In this document: in pieces, positions 9,578 to 20,860 of the stretch | Layout of the letters: each line of letters opens with the position of its first letter | Numbering within the stretch: position 1 is the first letter of the stretch | From: Sphingomonas baiyangensis | GTDB taxonomy: Bacteria; Pseudomonadota; Alphaproteobacteria; Sphingomonadales; Sphingomonadaceae | Direction of reading: 5' to 3' | Length of the DNA: 64,000 nt | Assembly: GCF_005144715.1 (NCBI RefSeq) | Contig: NZ_SWKR01000002.1 | Location: forward strand, 1,062,146 to 1,126,145 | The notes under the pieces: model-generated | Told to the model about the DNA's origin: nothing | Databases searched by the model: none | What the model saw: the letters and a program-made list of their open reading frames with translations, nothing else | Translations under genes and position numbers: made by a program

Positions 9578-10005
9578 GCCGCGCGCGCGAACAGGTTGAA
9601 GCTCTGCGGGAGCTTGCGCGGCTTGCCACCGTCGATCATCGTTTCGATAGCATCGATCGCCGCTAGCAGATCGCGCTGCGGATACGGCTTCGAGAGGCAG
9701 CCGGCGGCGAGTTCCCGCGCCTCGACGGGGCACCGTCCGGTGACGAACAGCACCTCGACCCCGCGCGAGCGCGCCACGCGCGCCACGTCGACGCCGCTGC
9801 CGTCGGCCAGGTTCACGTCGAGCAGCACGAGATGCAAATCCTCGGCCACGTCGAGCGCGGCGATGGCGGCGGCGACGCTGTCGATCGCGGCGACGACCTC
9901 GAACCCAGCATCGGTAAGAAAATGCTCGGTATCGAATGCCACGAGCGGTTCGTCCTCGATGACGAGGATCCGCGAGATACGCCGCTTCTTCCGCCCGAAC
10001 AGCAT
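9574..10005 (-). CDS. single-domain response regulator (receiver only)
   Basis: Stand-alone receiver of 143 residues, with no output domain. The acidic pocket is Glu17-Asp18, the phospho-acceptor is Asp63 (LLDVNLADG), and the switch residues are Thr89 and Lys106 (SKPY). A short basic N-terminus (GRKKRR) precedes the domain. There is no kinase next to it. A hybrid LOV kinase lies about 32 kb away, but a link is speculation. Family members usually relay phosphate or bind a partner protein. Confidence 0.9.
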   Translation of the reverse strand: MLFGRKKRRISRILVIEDEPLVAFDTEHFLTDAGFEVVAAIDSVAAAIAALDVAEDLHLVLLDVNLADGSGVDVARVARSRGVEVLFVTGRCPVEARELAAGCLSKPYPQRDLLAAIDAIETMIDGGKPRKLPQSFNLFARAA

Positions 10006-10134
10006 GATATGGTTCGATTTCCCTGGACGACTCCAGCGCCTCGGCCGTCGTCGCGTAACAATCTACACCGTCGTCGCGATCCGCGCTGCACAATTTTTTG
10101 CCGCGCGGTGCAGGTTTGGACTATCAGAGCCGCC

Positions 10135-11502
10135 ATGCCCCCGTCCAATCCCGATGCCGTGCATCGTATCGCAAAGCTGCTTGCCCGTGCCGGAATCGCG
10201 TCGCGCCGAGAGATCGAGCGGATGATCGCCGAAGGGCGCGTCGCGATCGACGGCACGCCGCTTGCCACGCCGGCAACACTGATAGCGTCGCTGCGCGGCG
10301 TCACCGTCGACGGCCAGCCCGTCGCGGCGCCGGCGCCCGCACGGCTGTTCCGCTTCCACAAGCCCGCCGGCGTGCTGACGACCGAGCGCGATCCCGCCGG
10401 GCGACGCACCATCTACGACATTCTGCCGCGCGATCTGCCGCGGGTGATGCCGGTGGGCCGGCTCGACCTCAACACCGAGGGGCTGTTGCTGCTCACCACC
10501 GACGGCGAGCTCAAGCGCCAGCTCGAACTGCCCGCGACGCAGGTGAAGCGCAGCTACCGCGCGCGCGCCTTCGGCGAGGTGAGCCAGGCGCAGCTCGAGG
10601 AGCTGATCGAGGGCATCGAGATCGACGGCATCCGCTACGGTTCGATCGACGCCAACCTCGAACGGCGGACGGGCGCCAACACCTGGATCGAGATGACGCT
10701 GACCGAGGGCAAGAACCGCGAGGTGCGCCGCGTGCTCGAGCATCTGGGGCTGCAGGTATCGCGGCTGATCCGCACGAGTTACGGGCCGATACCGCTGGCG
10801 GACATGCCGGTAGGGGCGATCGACGAGATCCGCCAGCACGACCTCATCCTGCTGCGCCGCGACCTGAAGCTCGCGCCCGACCGTCGCTCGGACAGCGCAG
10901 TCGGCACGCATGCGCTCCTGGCACGAGCGGCAGTCGAGCCCGACGCACCGCGCCGGCTTGGCGCTGCCGGCCAGACGCGCGCGACCGCGCGCGCGGATGC
11001 GACCCCCGCGAAAGCGCGGGTCGGACGCATCGAACGCAGCGGCGGCGACGCGCGGCCGGATCGAAGCGGGCGCAGCGCCAGTGGCGCGCGCCGCCCCGAA
11101 CACGACCTGCGGCGCGGTGAACGTGGCGAACGCAGCGCGAGCCGGGAAGATCGGCCCGCGCAACCGCATCGCGAGCGCGGATCGGGCGCAGGCGACGGGC
11201 GACGTGAGCGCGGCCCGCGCGCGGAGCGTGCGACCGCCGCGCAGCGCCCGCAGCGTGGCAAGCCCACGCCTTCGCGAGGCAGCTTCGCCCGCGAGGAACG
11301 GCCTGCACCCGCAGAGCGCGGATCCGCACGCGGCGGTGGCGAGCGTGAGGCATCACGCCGCGCTCCCGCCCCGAAGTCCGACGCGCGTCGTCCTCACGGC
11401 ACCGCGAAACCCGCTGCCGGGCGGAACGACCGGCCGCGCTTGCCCGGCGATGGCGCGCCACGGCCACCGCGTCCCGGCGGCAAGCCAGCGGGCAAGCGTT
11501 GA
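10135..11502 (+). CDS. rluB: 23S rRNA pseudouridine synthase, RluB/RsuA family, with long basic tail
   Basis: Converts a uridine in 23S rRNA to pseudouridine. I start at the ATG at 10135, where the S4-like RNA-binding domain begins (RIAKLLARAGIASRREIE); the open frame upstream has no homology. The catalytic aspartate is Asp111 in GRLDLNTEG. The catalytic core ends near residue 245. The remaining ~210 residues are low-complexity, rich in Arg, Gly, Ala, Pro and Glu, and probably disordered and RNA-binding. The stop TGA shares one base with the rsmD ATG. Confidence 0.93.
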   Translation: MPPSNPDAVHRIAKLLARAGIASRREIERMIAEGRVAIDGTPLATPATLIASLRGVTVDGQPVAAPAPARLFRFHKPAGVLTTERDPAGRRTIYDILPRDLPRVMPVGRLDLNTEGLLLLTTDGELKRQLELPATQVKRSYRARAFGEVSQAQLEELIEGIEIDGIRYGSIDANLERRTGANTWIEMTLTEGKNREVRRVLEHLGLQVSRLIRTSYGPIPLADMPVGAIDEIRQHDLILLRRDLKLAPDRRSDSAVGTHALLARAAVEPDAPRRLGAAGQTRATARADATPAKARVGRIERSGGDARPDRSGRSASGARRPEHDLRRGERGERSASREDRPAQPHRERGSGAGDGRRERGPRAERATAAQRPQRGKPTPSRGSFAREERPAPAERGSARGGGEREASRRAPAPKSDARRPHGTAKPAAGRNDRPRLPGDGAPRPPRPGGKPAGKR

Positions 11503-12038
11503 TGCGAATCATCGCCGGCACATATCGCGGCCGCCCGCTCGCGGCGCCCAAAGGCGAGGCGACGCGCCCCACTGCCGATCGCGTGCGCGAGGCGCTGTTC
11601 TCGATGCTCGCCAGCCGCCTCGGCAGCTTTGAAGGCCTTGCGGTGGGCGACCTCTTCGCGGGGTCGGGCGCGCTCGGGCTCGAGGCGCTGTCCCGCGGCG
11701 CGGCCAGTTGCGTGTTCGTCGAACAGGATCGCGCCGCGCTCGATGCGTTGCGCGCCAATATCGCCAGGCTCGGGGTGAACGCAGATATCCGTGCGCAATC
11801 GGTACTTGCGCTCGGGCCGGCGCCGGCACCGCTCGACCTGATCCTCCTCGACCCGCCCTATGGCACCGGCGCGGCGATCGTTGCGCTCGAACGGCTGGGC
11901 CGGCTCGGCTGGATAGCGCCGGCGACATGGATCAGCATCGAGACGGGCGCGCGTGAGCCCGTGGCGGTCAAGGGCTTCGCGATCGATGCAGAGCGTGTGC
12001 ACGGCAAGGCACGCCTGACGCTGCTGCGCATGGCCTGA
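11502..12038 (+). CDS. rsmD: 16S rRNA (guanine966-N2)-methyltransferase
   Basis: SAM-dependent enzyme methylating G966 of 16S rRNA. The product is 178 residues from the ATG at 11502, which overlaps the rluB stop (TGATG). An earlier TTG in frame is less likely. The SAM loop is DLFAGSGALG at 50-59, and the catalytic motif DPPY is at 117-120. Its position after an rRNA pseudouridine synthase suits a ribosome-maturation pair. Confidence 0.95.
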   Translation: MRIIAGTYRGRPLAAPKGEATRPTADRVREALFSMLASRLGSFEGLAVGDLFAGSGALGLEALSRGAASCVFVEQDRAALDALRANIARLGVNADIRAQSVLALGPAPAPLDLILLDPPYGTGAAIVALERLGRLGWIAPATWISIETGAREPVAVKGFAIDAERVHGKARLTLLRMA

Positions 12039-12114
12039 GCGTCAGTTCAGCCCCTGGCAATCAGCGACGCGGCAGGCGGCTCGGCGTCGTCGGCATCAAT
12101 CAGGGGAACATGCC

Positions 12115-12282
12115 ATGCAGCGCTCGCGCCACCGCCGCCGGATCGTGTTCGCGACGTTGTTCGCCCTTTGCGGCGGCATCCTCGCGGCGCTGACGCACCC
12201 CGATGCGCGAAACGGAGCGATGGCCGATCGCATCGCGCACGCGGCCGAGCGCACCGGCGAATATCTGCGTCCACCCGTCTGA
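12115..12282 (+). CDS. small predicted membrane peptide, 55 residues
   Basis: An ATG at 12115 opens a 55-codon frame with a TGA at 12280-12282. CAGGGGAA lies just upstream as a ribosome site. The peptide has a strongly basic N-terminus (RSRHRRR) followed by one hydrophobic stretch of about 17 residues (IVFATLFALCGGILAAL). A short amphipathic tail ends in YLRPPV. This is the layout of a single-pass membrane peptide or an uncleaved signal. No family recognised. It occupies the only space between rsmD and the convergent rhomboid gene. Confidence 0.5.
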   Translation: MQRSRHRRRIVFATLFALCGGILAALTHPDARNGAMADRIAHAAERTGEYLRPPV

Positions 12283-12286
12283 GCGA

Positions 12287-12925
12287 TCAGGCGCGTTCCT
12301 GCCAGTGCCAGCGCAATAGTGGACGCGCGAGCGCCACGCCGGCGATGAAGCCGCCGACATGCGCGGCGCCCGCGATCGGCATGCCGGTGCCCGCGGTCAT
12401 GAAACCCAGCAGCGCGTTGATGACGGTCCAGCCGGCGATCAGCCACGCCACCTGCACCGTGCGCGCGGAGAACGGGCCGATGGGTCGCGCGCGATTCTGG
12501 CCGTATAGCAGCGAATAGGCGCCGATCAGCGCCGATACCGCCCCGCTCGCGCCGATCATCGGCACTGCCGAGGATGGCATCAACAGCCAGTGCGCGGCAA
12601 CCGATGCGACGGCGCCGACGAGATACAGCGTGACCACGCCCGCCGCGCCGAGCGCCCGCTCGGTCGCCACGCCGGCGAAGATCAGCATCACCAAATTGAA
12701 CGCCAGGTGCAGCAGATTGCCGTGGATGAGCGTGGCGGTGAACGGCGTCAGCGCGGCAGGCAGCAAAAGGCCATCGTCGAGATAGGCGAGCGTGCCACCG
12801 AAGCGGGCGGGGATGAAACCGGCATAGACTGCCCAGTAATCGACCGAGCCGAACACGAAAATGGCGATCGAGGCGAGCACCGTCGCCGCCGCGATCGCGA
12901 CGGTGGCGGGCGAACGGCCTTTCAT
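12287..12925 (-). CDS. rhomboid family intramembrane serine protease
   Basis: Inner-membrane protease that cuts transmembrane segments. The protein has 212 residues and about six membrane helices. The catalytic dyad is Ser127 in GASGAVSA and His189 in AHVGGFIAG. The HGNLLHLAFN segment on helix 2 (His69-Asn77) supplies the oxyanion asparagine and conserved histidines. It lies 4 nt after greA and probably ends the carA-carB-greA transcript. Substrates cannot be inferred. Confidence 0.92.
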   Translation of the reverse strand: MKGRSPATVAIAAATVLASIAIFVFGSVDYWAVYAGFIPARFGGTLAYLDDGLLLPAALTPFTATLIHGNLLHLAFNLVMLIFAGVATERALGAAGVVTLYLVGAVASVAAHWLLMPSSAVPMIGASGAVSALIGAYSLLYGQNRARPIGPFSARTVQVAWLIAGWTVINALLGFMTAGTGMPIAGAAHVGGFIAGVALARPLLRWHWQERA

Positions 12926-12929
12926 CGGA

Positions 12930-13406
12930 TCAGATGAACTCGATCTTCGACACCAGGTAATAACGGTCGCCCGACGGCACCGTCACTTCCACCTCGTCAT
13001 CGACGCGGCGCCCGATGAGTGCGCGGCCAAGCGGCGAATTGTACGAGATGCGGCCTGACTTGGCGTCGGCCTCGGTCTGGCCGACGATCTGGTACCTGAC
13101 GGGCTTCTCGTCCTCGTCATGCAGCGTGACGGTGGCGCCGAACACGATCTTGTCGCCCGAAAGATCACGCGGATCGATCACCTGCGCGCGGCTAAGCTTG
13201 TCCTCGATATCGGCGATCGATGCCTCGATCTGGCCCTGACGCTCCTTGGCGGCGTGATATTCGGCATTCTCCGAAAGGTCGCCATGCGCGCGCGCTTCCT
13301 CGATCGCGTCGACGATCTGCGGGCGTTCGATCTTCAGGCGCTTCAGTTCCGCGGTGAGCTTTTCATAGCCCTCCTGCAACATCGGCATCTTCTCGACGGT
13401 CGCCAT
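12930..13406 (-). CDS. greA: transcription elongation factor GreA
   Basis: Binds the RNA polymerase secondary channel and stimulates cleavage of backtracked RNA. I choose the ATG at 13406, giving exactly the family length of 158 residues. The N-terminal coiled coil carries the acidic tip motif [13 protein letters not shown]. The C-terminal FKBP-like domain has PLGRALIGR and ends at IEFI. It lies 77 nt downstream of carB on the same strand, an order common in alphaproteobacteria. Confidence 0.97.
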   Translation of the reverse strand: MATVEKMPMLQEGYEKLTAELKRLKIERPQIVDAIEEARAHGDLSENAEYHAAKERQGQIEASIADIEDKLSRAQVIDPRDLSGDKIVFGATVTLHDEDEKPVRYQIVGQTEADAKSGRISYNSPLGRALIGRRVDDEVEVTVPSGDRYYLVSKIEFI

Positions 13407-13483
13407 ATGCAGTCCTTCCATAGCCCCTTGTTCGCGCGGCCTACACCAGGTCCGCCCGCACACCGCTTGCCTTTATGAGGGGA

Positions 13484-16807
<3,324 letters not shown>

Positions 16808-16808
16808 A

Positions 16809-17015
16809 TCAGTTTAGCGGCCGCTTAAAGAGGTATTGGATACGGGTTGTGTGCCCCGCCTCGACTACAGGGACCGTTGAGATCAGTTCCCAACCTTCGG
16901 CTCCCATCATGTCGAGAGCCTGAAAAATGTGCTTTCCGCGAAACTGGTCCTCTTCCCAGTAGCCGACATGGAAAGGCGGAAGAAGAGTGGCAGTGTTGTA
17001 CTCCCACAGCTTCAC
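16809..17015 (-). CDS. 68-residue hypothetical protein between carA and carB (DUF4177-like)
   Basis: Short gene placed exactly between carA and carB. Its GTG start overlaps the carA stop (GTGA), and its TGA is 1 nt from the carB ATG, so it is translationally coupled to both. The protein starts [11 protein letters not shown], has a central helix ([18 protein letters not shown]) and ends in a strand [10 protein letters not shown]. This resembles the small DUF4177 fold, whose function is unknown. By hand count the gene is 112/207 G+C (54%), visibly lower than the car genes. Composition and position suggest a late insertion. Confidence 0.75.
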   Translation of the reverse strand: MKLWEYNTATLLPPFHVGYWEEDQFRGKHIFQALDMMGAEGWELISTVPVVEAGHTTRIQYLFKRPLN

Positions 17016-18271
17016 GCGCGGTTCTCCAACATCCCCACGAACCGCTCGAACAGGTAGAAGCTGTCCTGCGGCCCCGGCGACGCCTCGGGGTGGTATTGCA
17101 CGCTGAACGCGGGGCGGTCGGTGAGTTCGAAGCCGGCGTTGGAGCCGTCGAACAGCGACACGTGGGTCTCGCGCGCCGTCTCGGGCAGCGTTTCGGTCAG
17201 CACCGCGAAGCCGTGGTTCATGCTGGTGATCTCGACCACATTGTCGGACAGGCGCTTGACCGGGTGGTTGGCGCCGCGATGGCCCTGATGCATCTTGGTG
17301 GTCTTCGCCCCCACCGCCAGCCCGAGCAGCTGGTGGCCGAGGCAGATGCCGAACACCGGCAGCTTCTCGTCGAGCAGCCGGCGGATGACGGGGACGGCAT
17401 ATTCGCCCGTCGCGGCGGGATCGCCGGGGCCGTTCGATAGGAACACACCGTCGGGCGCGAGCGCCATCACCTCGTCATAGGTCGCGGTGGCGGGCAGTAC
17501 CGATACGCGTGCACCGGCGGCAACGAGGTTGCGGAAGATGTTGCGCTTCGAGCCATAGTCGATCGCAACGACGTGGGGGCGGGCGTGCGGCGGGTTCTCG
17601 ACTTCGCTCGAACCGAATGGCTTCTGTTCGGAACGGTTATCCCCCCCTCCGTTCGCTTCGAGCGAAGTCGAGAACGCGTCGGCGGTATCGGCATAGCCCT
17701 GCCCCAGCGTCCACAGTCCGCCCTGCCAGCCATAATGCATTTCGCACGACACCGCCTTGGCGAGGTCCATGCCCTCGAGCCCCGGCCAGGCGCGCGCCTG
17801 TTCGATCAGTGCGGGGATGTCGAACACGCCGTCGGCCGAATGCGCGATCACGCCGTTGGGCGCGCCGCCCAGGCGGATACGACGCGTCAGCGCGCGCGTG
17901 TCGATGCCAGCCAGGCCAATGCGGTTGTGCGCGCGCATCCAGTCGTCGAGCCGTTCGTTGCTGCGGAAATTGCTCGGCTCGGTCACGTCCTGGCGCACGA
18001 TCATGCCCAGCGCGTGCGGATCGTCGGCTTCGACGTCATCGGCGTTGGTGCCGACATTGCCGATATGCGGGAAGGTGAAAGTGATGATCTGCCCGGCATA
18101 GCTGGGGTCGGTCATCACTTCCTGATAGCCCGTCATCGCGGTGTTGAAGCACACCTCGCCCACGGCCGCGCCCTCGGCACCGAAACCGCGGCCCCACAGC
18201 ACTTCGCCCGACGCCAGCACCAAAGCCCCCGTTGCTCCATCCGGCATGCGCGAGGGGTTGGCGTCGGCCAT
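17012..18271 (-). CDS. carA: carbamoyl-phosphate synthase small subunit (glutaminase), with in-frame palindrome insertion
   Basis: Hydrolyses glutamine and passes ammonia to CarB. The N-terminal CPSase domain spans about residues 12-195. The class I glutaminase domain starts near 232, with nucleophile Cys310 (GICLGHQ) and His394/Glu396 (YHPEASPGP). At 419 residues it is longer than typical CarA. The extra length is the interdomain stretch 200-226 (starting FSTSLEANGG, ending SSEVEN), which is encoded by an 82-bp perfect inverted repeat. The catalytic domains look intact, so the enzyme is probably active. Confidence 0.97.
   Translation of the reverse strand: MADANPSRMPDGATGALVLASGEVLWGRGFGAEGAAVGEVCFNTAMTGYQEVMTDPSYAGQIITFTFPHIGNVGTNADDVEADDPHALGMIVRQDVTEPSNFRSNERLDDWMRAHNRIGLAGIDTRALTRRIRLGGAPNGVIAHSADGVFDIPALIEQARAWPGLEGMDLAKAVSCEMHYGWQGGLWTLGQGYADTADAFSTSLEANGGGDNRSEQKPFGSSEVENPPHARPHVVAIDYGSKRNIFRNLVAAGARVSVLPATATYDEVMALAPDGVFLSNGPGDPAATGEYAVPVIRRLLDEKLPVFGICLGHQLLGLAVGAKTTKMHQGHRGANHPVKRLSDNVVEITSMNHGFAVLTETLPETARETHVSLFDGSNAGFELTDRPAFSVQYHPEASPGPQDSFYLFERFVGMLENRA
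17594..17675. repeat. palindromic repeat inside carA
   Basis: Two perfectly complementary 19-bp arms, 17594-17612 (GTTCTCGACTTCGCTCGAA) and 17657-17675, flank a 44-bp loop. The element is read in frame through carA and adds about 27 codons between the two protein domains without breaking either. It resembles REP/palindromic repeats I associate with sphingomonad intergenic DNA. It could also fold in the carA mRNA as a long stem. Confidence 0.9.
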
Positions 18272-18412
18272 GTACGGGCACTCCGATAGGTTGGTCTGGC
18301 GATGTCGCTAAGCCGTGGGCGCTACGCCGCCTGCCCGCCCCCGTCAACCGGGTGACGCCGCGCGCGTACGGCGCTATCGATCGCGGTTTACCGTTTTCCC
18401 GAAAGACCGCAC

Positions 18413-18865
18413 ATGATTCGCGACGACATCAAGACCGCGCTCGTCACTGCCATGAAGGGCGGCGACAAGGCCGGCACCGCCACGATTCGCCTGATCCAGT
18501 CGGCGATCAAGAACCGCGACATCGAGGCACGCACGCAGGCGCCGGTCGCCGACGACGACGTGCTGGTGGTCGAAGTGCTGCAGAAGATGGTCAAGCAGCG
18601 CCGCGAATCGATCGAGATGTACACGCAGGGCAACCGCCCCGAACTCGCCGCTGCCGAGGCCGCCGAGGTGACGGTCATCGAGCGCTTCCTGCCGCGCCAG
18701 ATGGACGAGGGCGAGACGGCGGCGGCGATCGACGCGATCAAGACCGATCTCGGCGCCACCGGCATGAAGGACATGGGCCGCGTGATGGCCGAGTTGAAGG
18801 CACGCCACGGCCAGACGCTCGACATGAGCAAGGCGAGTGCCGCGGTGAAGGCGGCACTGGCCTGA
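18413..18865 (+). CDS. yqeY: GatB/YqeY domain-containing protein
   Basis: A 150-residue all-helical protein of the GatB/YqeY family, related to the C-terminal tRNA-binding part of GatB. Conserved stretches are TATIRLIQSAIKNRDIEAR, KMVKQRRESIEMY and ERFLPRQM. The second half carries the compact helical domain (IDAIKTDLGATGMKDMGRVM). It may aid tRNA-dependent amidation, but this is not established. It precedes dnaG and rpoD in the conserved alphaproteobacterial order. Confidence 0.93.
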   Translation: MIRDDIKTALVTAMKGGDKAGTATIRLIQSAIKNRDIEARTQAPVADDDVLVVEVLQKMVKQRRESIEMYTQGNRPELAAAEAAEVTVIERFLPRQMDEGETAAAIDAIKTDLGATGMKDMGRVMAELKARHGQTLDMSKASAAVKAALA

Positions 18866-18916
18866 GCGCGCCACGTCGCCGCGCATTCGTTCGCCTATTG
18901 TGCTAGACGCCGAATC

Positions 18917-20725
18917 GTGAGTCTGCCCCCCGCCTTTCTCGACGAGCTGCGCGCGCGCACGACGCTGTCGGCGCTGGTGGGACGCAGCGTGAAGCTCCAG
19001 CGCGCAGGCCGCGAGTTCAAGGCGTGCTGCCCGTTCCACAACGAGAAGTCGCCGAGCTTCTACGTCAACGACGACAAGGGCTTCTACCATTGCTTCGGCT
19101 GCGGCGCGCATGGCGATGCCATTCGCTGGATGACCGAGCAGCAGGGCCTGCCGTTCATCGATGCGGTGAAGGAACTGGCGCAGGCAGCCGGGCTCGACAT
19201 GCCCGAGCGCGACGCGCGCGCGACCCAGCGTGCCGAGCGTGCGCGCTCGCTGCACGATGCGATGGCGGCGGCGGCGGCGTGGTACGAAAGCCAGCTCTGG
19301 GGCATCGACGGTGCCGAGGCGCGCGCGATGCTCGAGCGGCGCGGCGTGCGCGAGGAGACGGCGCGCGCCTTCGGCATGGGCTTCGCGCCCGACAGTCGCG
19401 GCCGGCTGCGCCAGGCGCTGGCCGAGTTCGGCGATGCGATGCTGATCGAATGCGGGCTGCTGATCCAGGTCGAGGGCAAGGAACCCTATGACCGTTTTCG
19501 TGGCCGCCTGATGATCCCCATCCGCGACGTACGCGGGCGCGTGATCGCCTTTGGCGGACGCATCATCGGCGCGGGCGAGCCCAAGTATCTCAACTCGCCC
19601 GACACGCCGTTGTTCGACAAGGGCCGCACGCTCTACAATGTCGAGCGCGCGAGCGCGGCGGCGCGCAAGGTCGGGCAGGTCATCGTCGTCGAAGGCTATA
19701 TGGACGTGATCGCGCTCGCGCAGGCGGGCTGCGCCGAGGCGGTGGCGCCGCTCGGCACCGCACTCACCGAGATGCAGCTCGAGCGGCTGTGGCGCATGGC
19801 CGACGTGCCCGTCCTCTGTTTCGACGGCGACGCTGCTGGGCAGAAGGCCGCGATCCGCGCGGCCGAGCGCGCGCTGCCGATGCTTGCGCCGGGCAAGCGG
19901 ATCGAGATCGCGACATTGCCCGCCGGGCTCGATCCCGACGACATCGTCGGTGCGGGCGGCGCCAAGGCGTTCCGCAGCGTGCTGAAACGCGCGCGCAGCC
20001 TCGACGATTTCATCTGGACGAGCGAATTCGCCGCGCTGCCGCCACAGGCCGGACCCGACGAGCGCGCCGCGCTGCTGCACCGGCTCGACAAGGCGGCCGA
20101 GACGATCGGCGATCCCATCCTGCGCCAGCAATATCGCAGCGCCTTTCGCGAGCGCTTCTACGGCGTGTTCGGCAGCCGTGCGCAGCGCATGTCGGTGGTG
20201 CAGGCCGCCGCCGGACCGGTGGTGCAGGAGGAGCGGCGCGGGTTGCAGTTCACGCTGCACCGCGCGGTGCTGCTTGGGCTGATGCGCTATCCCGAGGTGC
20301 TGGTCGAGCGGGTCGAGGACGTGTCGGCGCTACAGATCGTCCACCGCAAGCTGCGCCAATGGCGTGACATGCTCGTCGAACAGGCGCTGCAATGGCCGAC
20401 GGCGGACGTGATCGAGATCACGCACGAGATGCTCTCGAACGAGTTCGGCCTTGAGATCGAGAAGCGCTGCTTCGGCAAGGATCTGGCGTTTAGCTTCTAT
20501 TTCGCGCGCACCGATGCGACCGAGCCCGCCGACGACCTGCGCCGCCTGATCGAGTTGCTGCTCGAGGAGCATGAGACGCGCCGCGCGGTGGCGCTTCGCA
20601 ATGCCGATGCGGCACGCGACCTGAGCGAGGCCAGCCTTACGGCGCAGCGTCAGGCGATTTTCCGCAACAACGACACGCATCAGGCGCTGGCCGACTGGGT
20701 CGAGCGATATCGTACCGCCGCTTGA
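18917..20725 (+). CDS. dnaG: DNA primase
   Basis: Synthesises RNA primers for replication; 602 residues from a GTG start. The N-terminal CHC2 zinc finger uses Cys38, His41, Cys59 and Cys62. The TOPRIM core includes VIVVEGYMDVIALAQ and the acidic CFDGDAAGQKA motif. The C-terminal helicase-interaction region is present. It lies between yqeY and rpoD, the alphaproteobacterial form of the macromolecular synthesis operon, with 51 nt after yqeY. Confidence 0.97.
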   Translation: MSLPPAFLDELRARTTLSALVGRSVKLQRAGREFKACCPFHNEKSPSFYVNDDKGFYHCFGCGAHGDAIRWMTEQQGLPFIDAVKELAQAAGLDMPERDARATQRAERARSLHDAMAAAAAWYESQLWGIDGAEARAMLERRGVREETARAFGMGFAPDSRGRLRQALAEFGDAMLIECGLLIQVEGKEPYDRFRGRLMIPIRDVRGRVIAFGGRIIGAGEPKYLNSPDTPLFDKGRTLYNVERASAAARKVGQVIVVEGYMDVIALAQAGCAEAVAPLGTALTEMQLERLWRMADVPVLCFDGDAAGQKAAIRAAERALPMLAPGKRIEIATLPAGLDPDDIVGAGGAKAFRSVLKRARSLDDFIWTSEFAALPPQAGPDERAALLHRLDKAAETIGDPILRQQYRSAFRERFYGVFGSRAQRMSVVQAAAGPVVQEERRGLQFTLHRAVLLGLMRYPEVLVERVEDVSALQIVHRKLRQWRDMLVEQALQWPTADVIEITHEMLSNEFGLEIEKRCFGKDLAFSFYFARTDATEPADDLRRLIELLLEEHETRRAVALRNADAARDLSEASLTAQRQAIFRNNDTHQALADWVERYRTAA

Positions 20726-20827
20726 TCGCTGTGGCGAAACCCCCATATCGCCACGACAATCGTGGAGCGACGCGCTCATGCGAGTTGCAAAATCCATATT
20801 GGCAGGCATGAAGCGGCGCATTCCCTG

Positions 20828-20833
20828 TATAAT
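20828..20833 (+). promoter_or_regulatory. candidate -10 element for rpoD
   Basis: A perfect TATAAT, 27 nt ahead of the rpoD ATG, in the 135-bp dnaG-rpoD spacer. The best -35-like hexamer, TTGGCA at 20799-20804, is 23 nt away, which is too far for a standard promoter, so any -35 at normal spacing is weak. A separate rpoD promoter is likely in addition to read-through from dnaG. Confidence 0.45.
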
Positions 20834-20860
20834 GCGTCATCGGGTAATCGAGGGCAGTTG

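Noticed and set aside
20762..20860. Upstream extension of rpoD
   Set aside because: No homology and it covers the promoter; region 1.1 begins right after the ATG at 20861.
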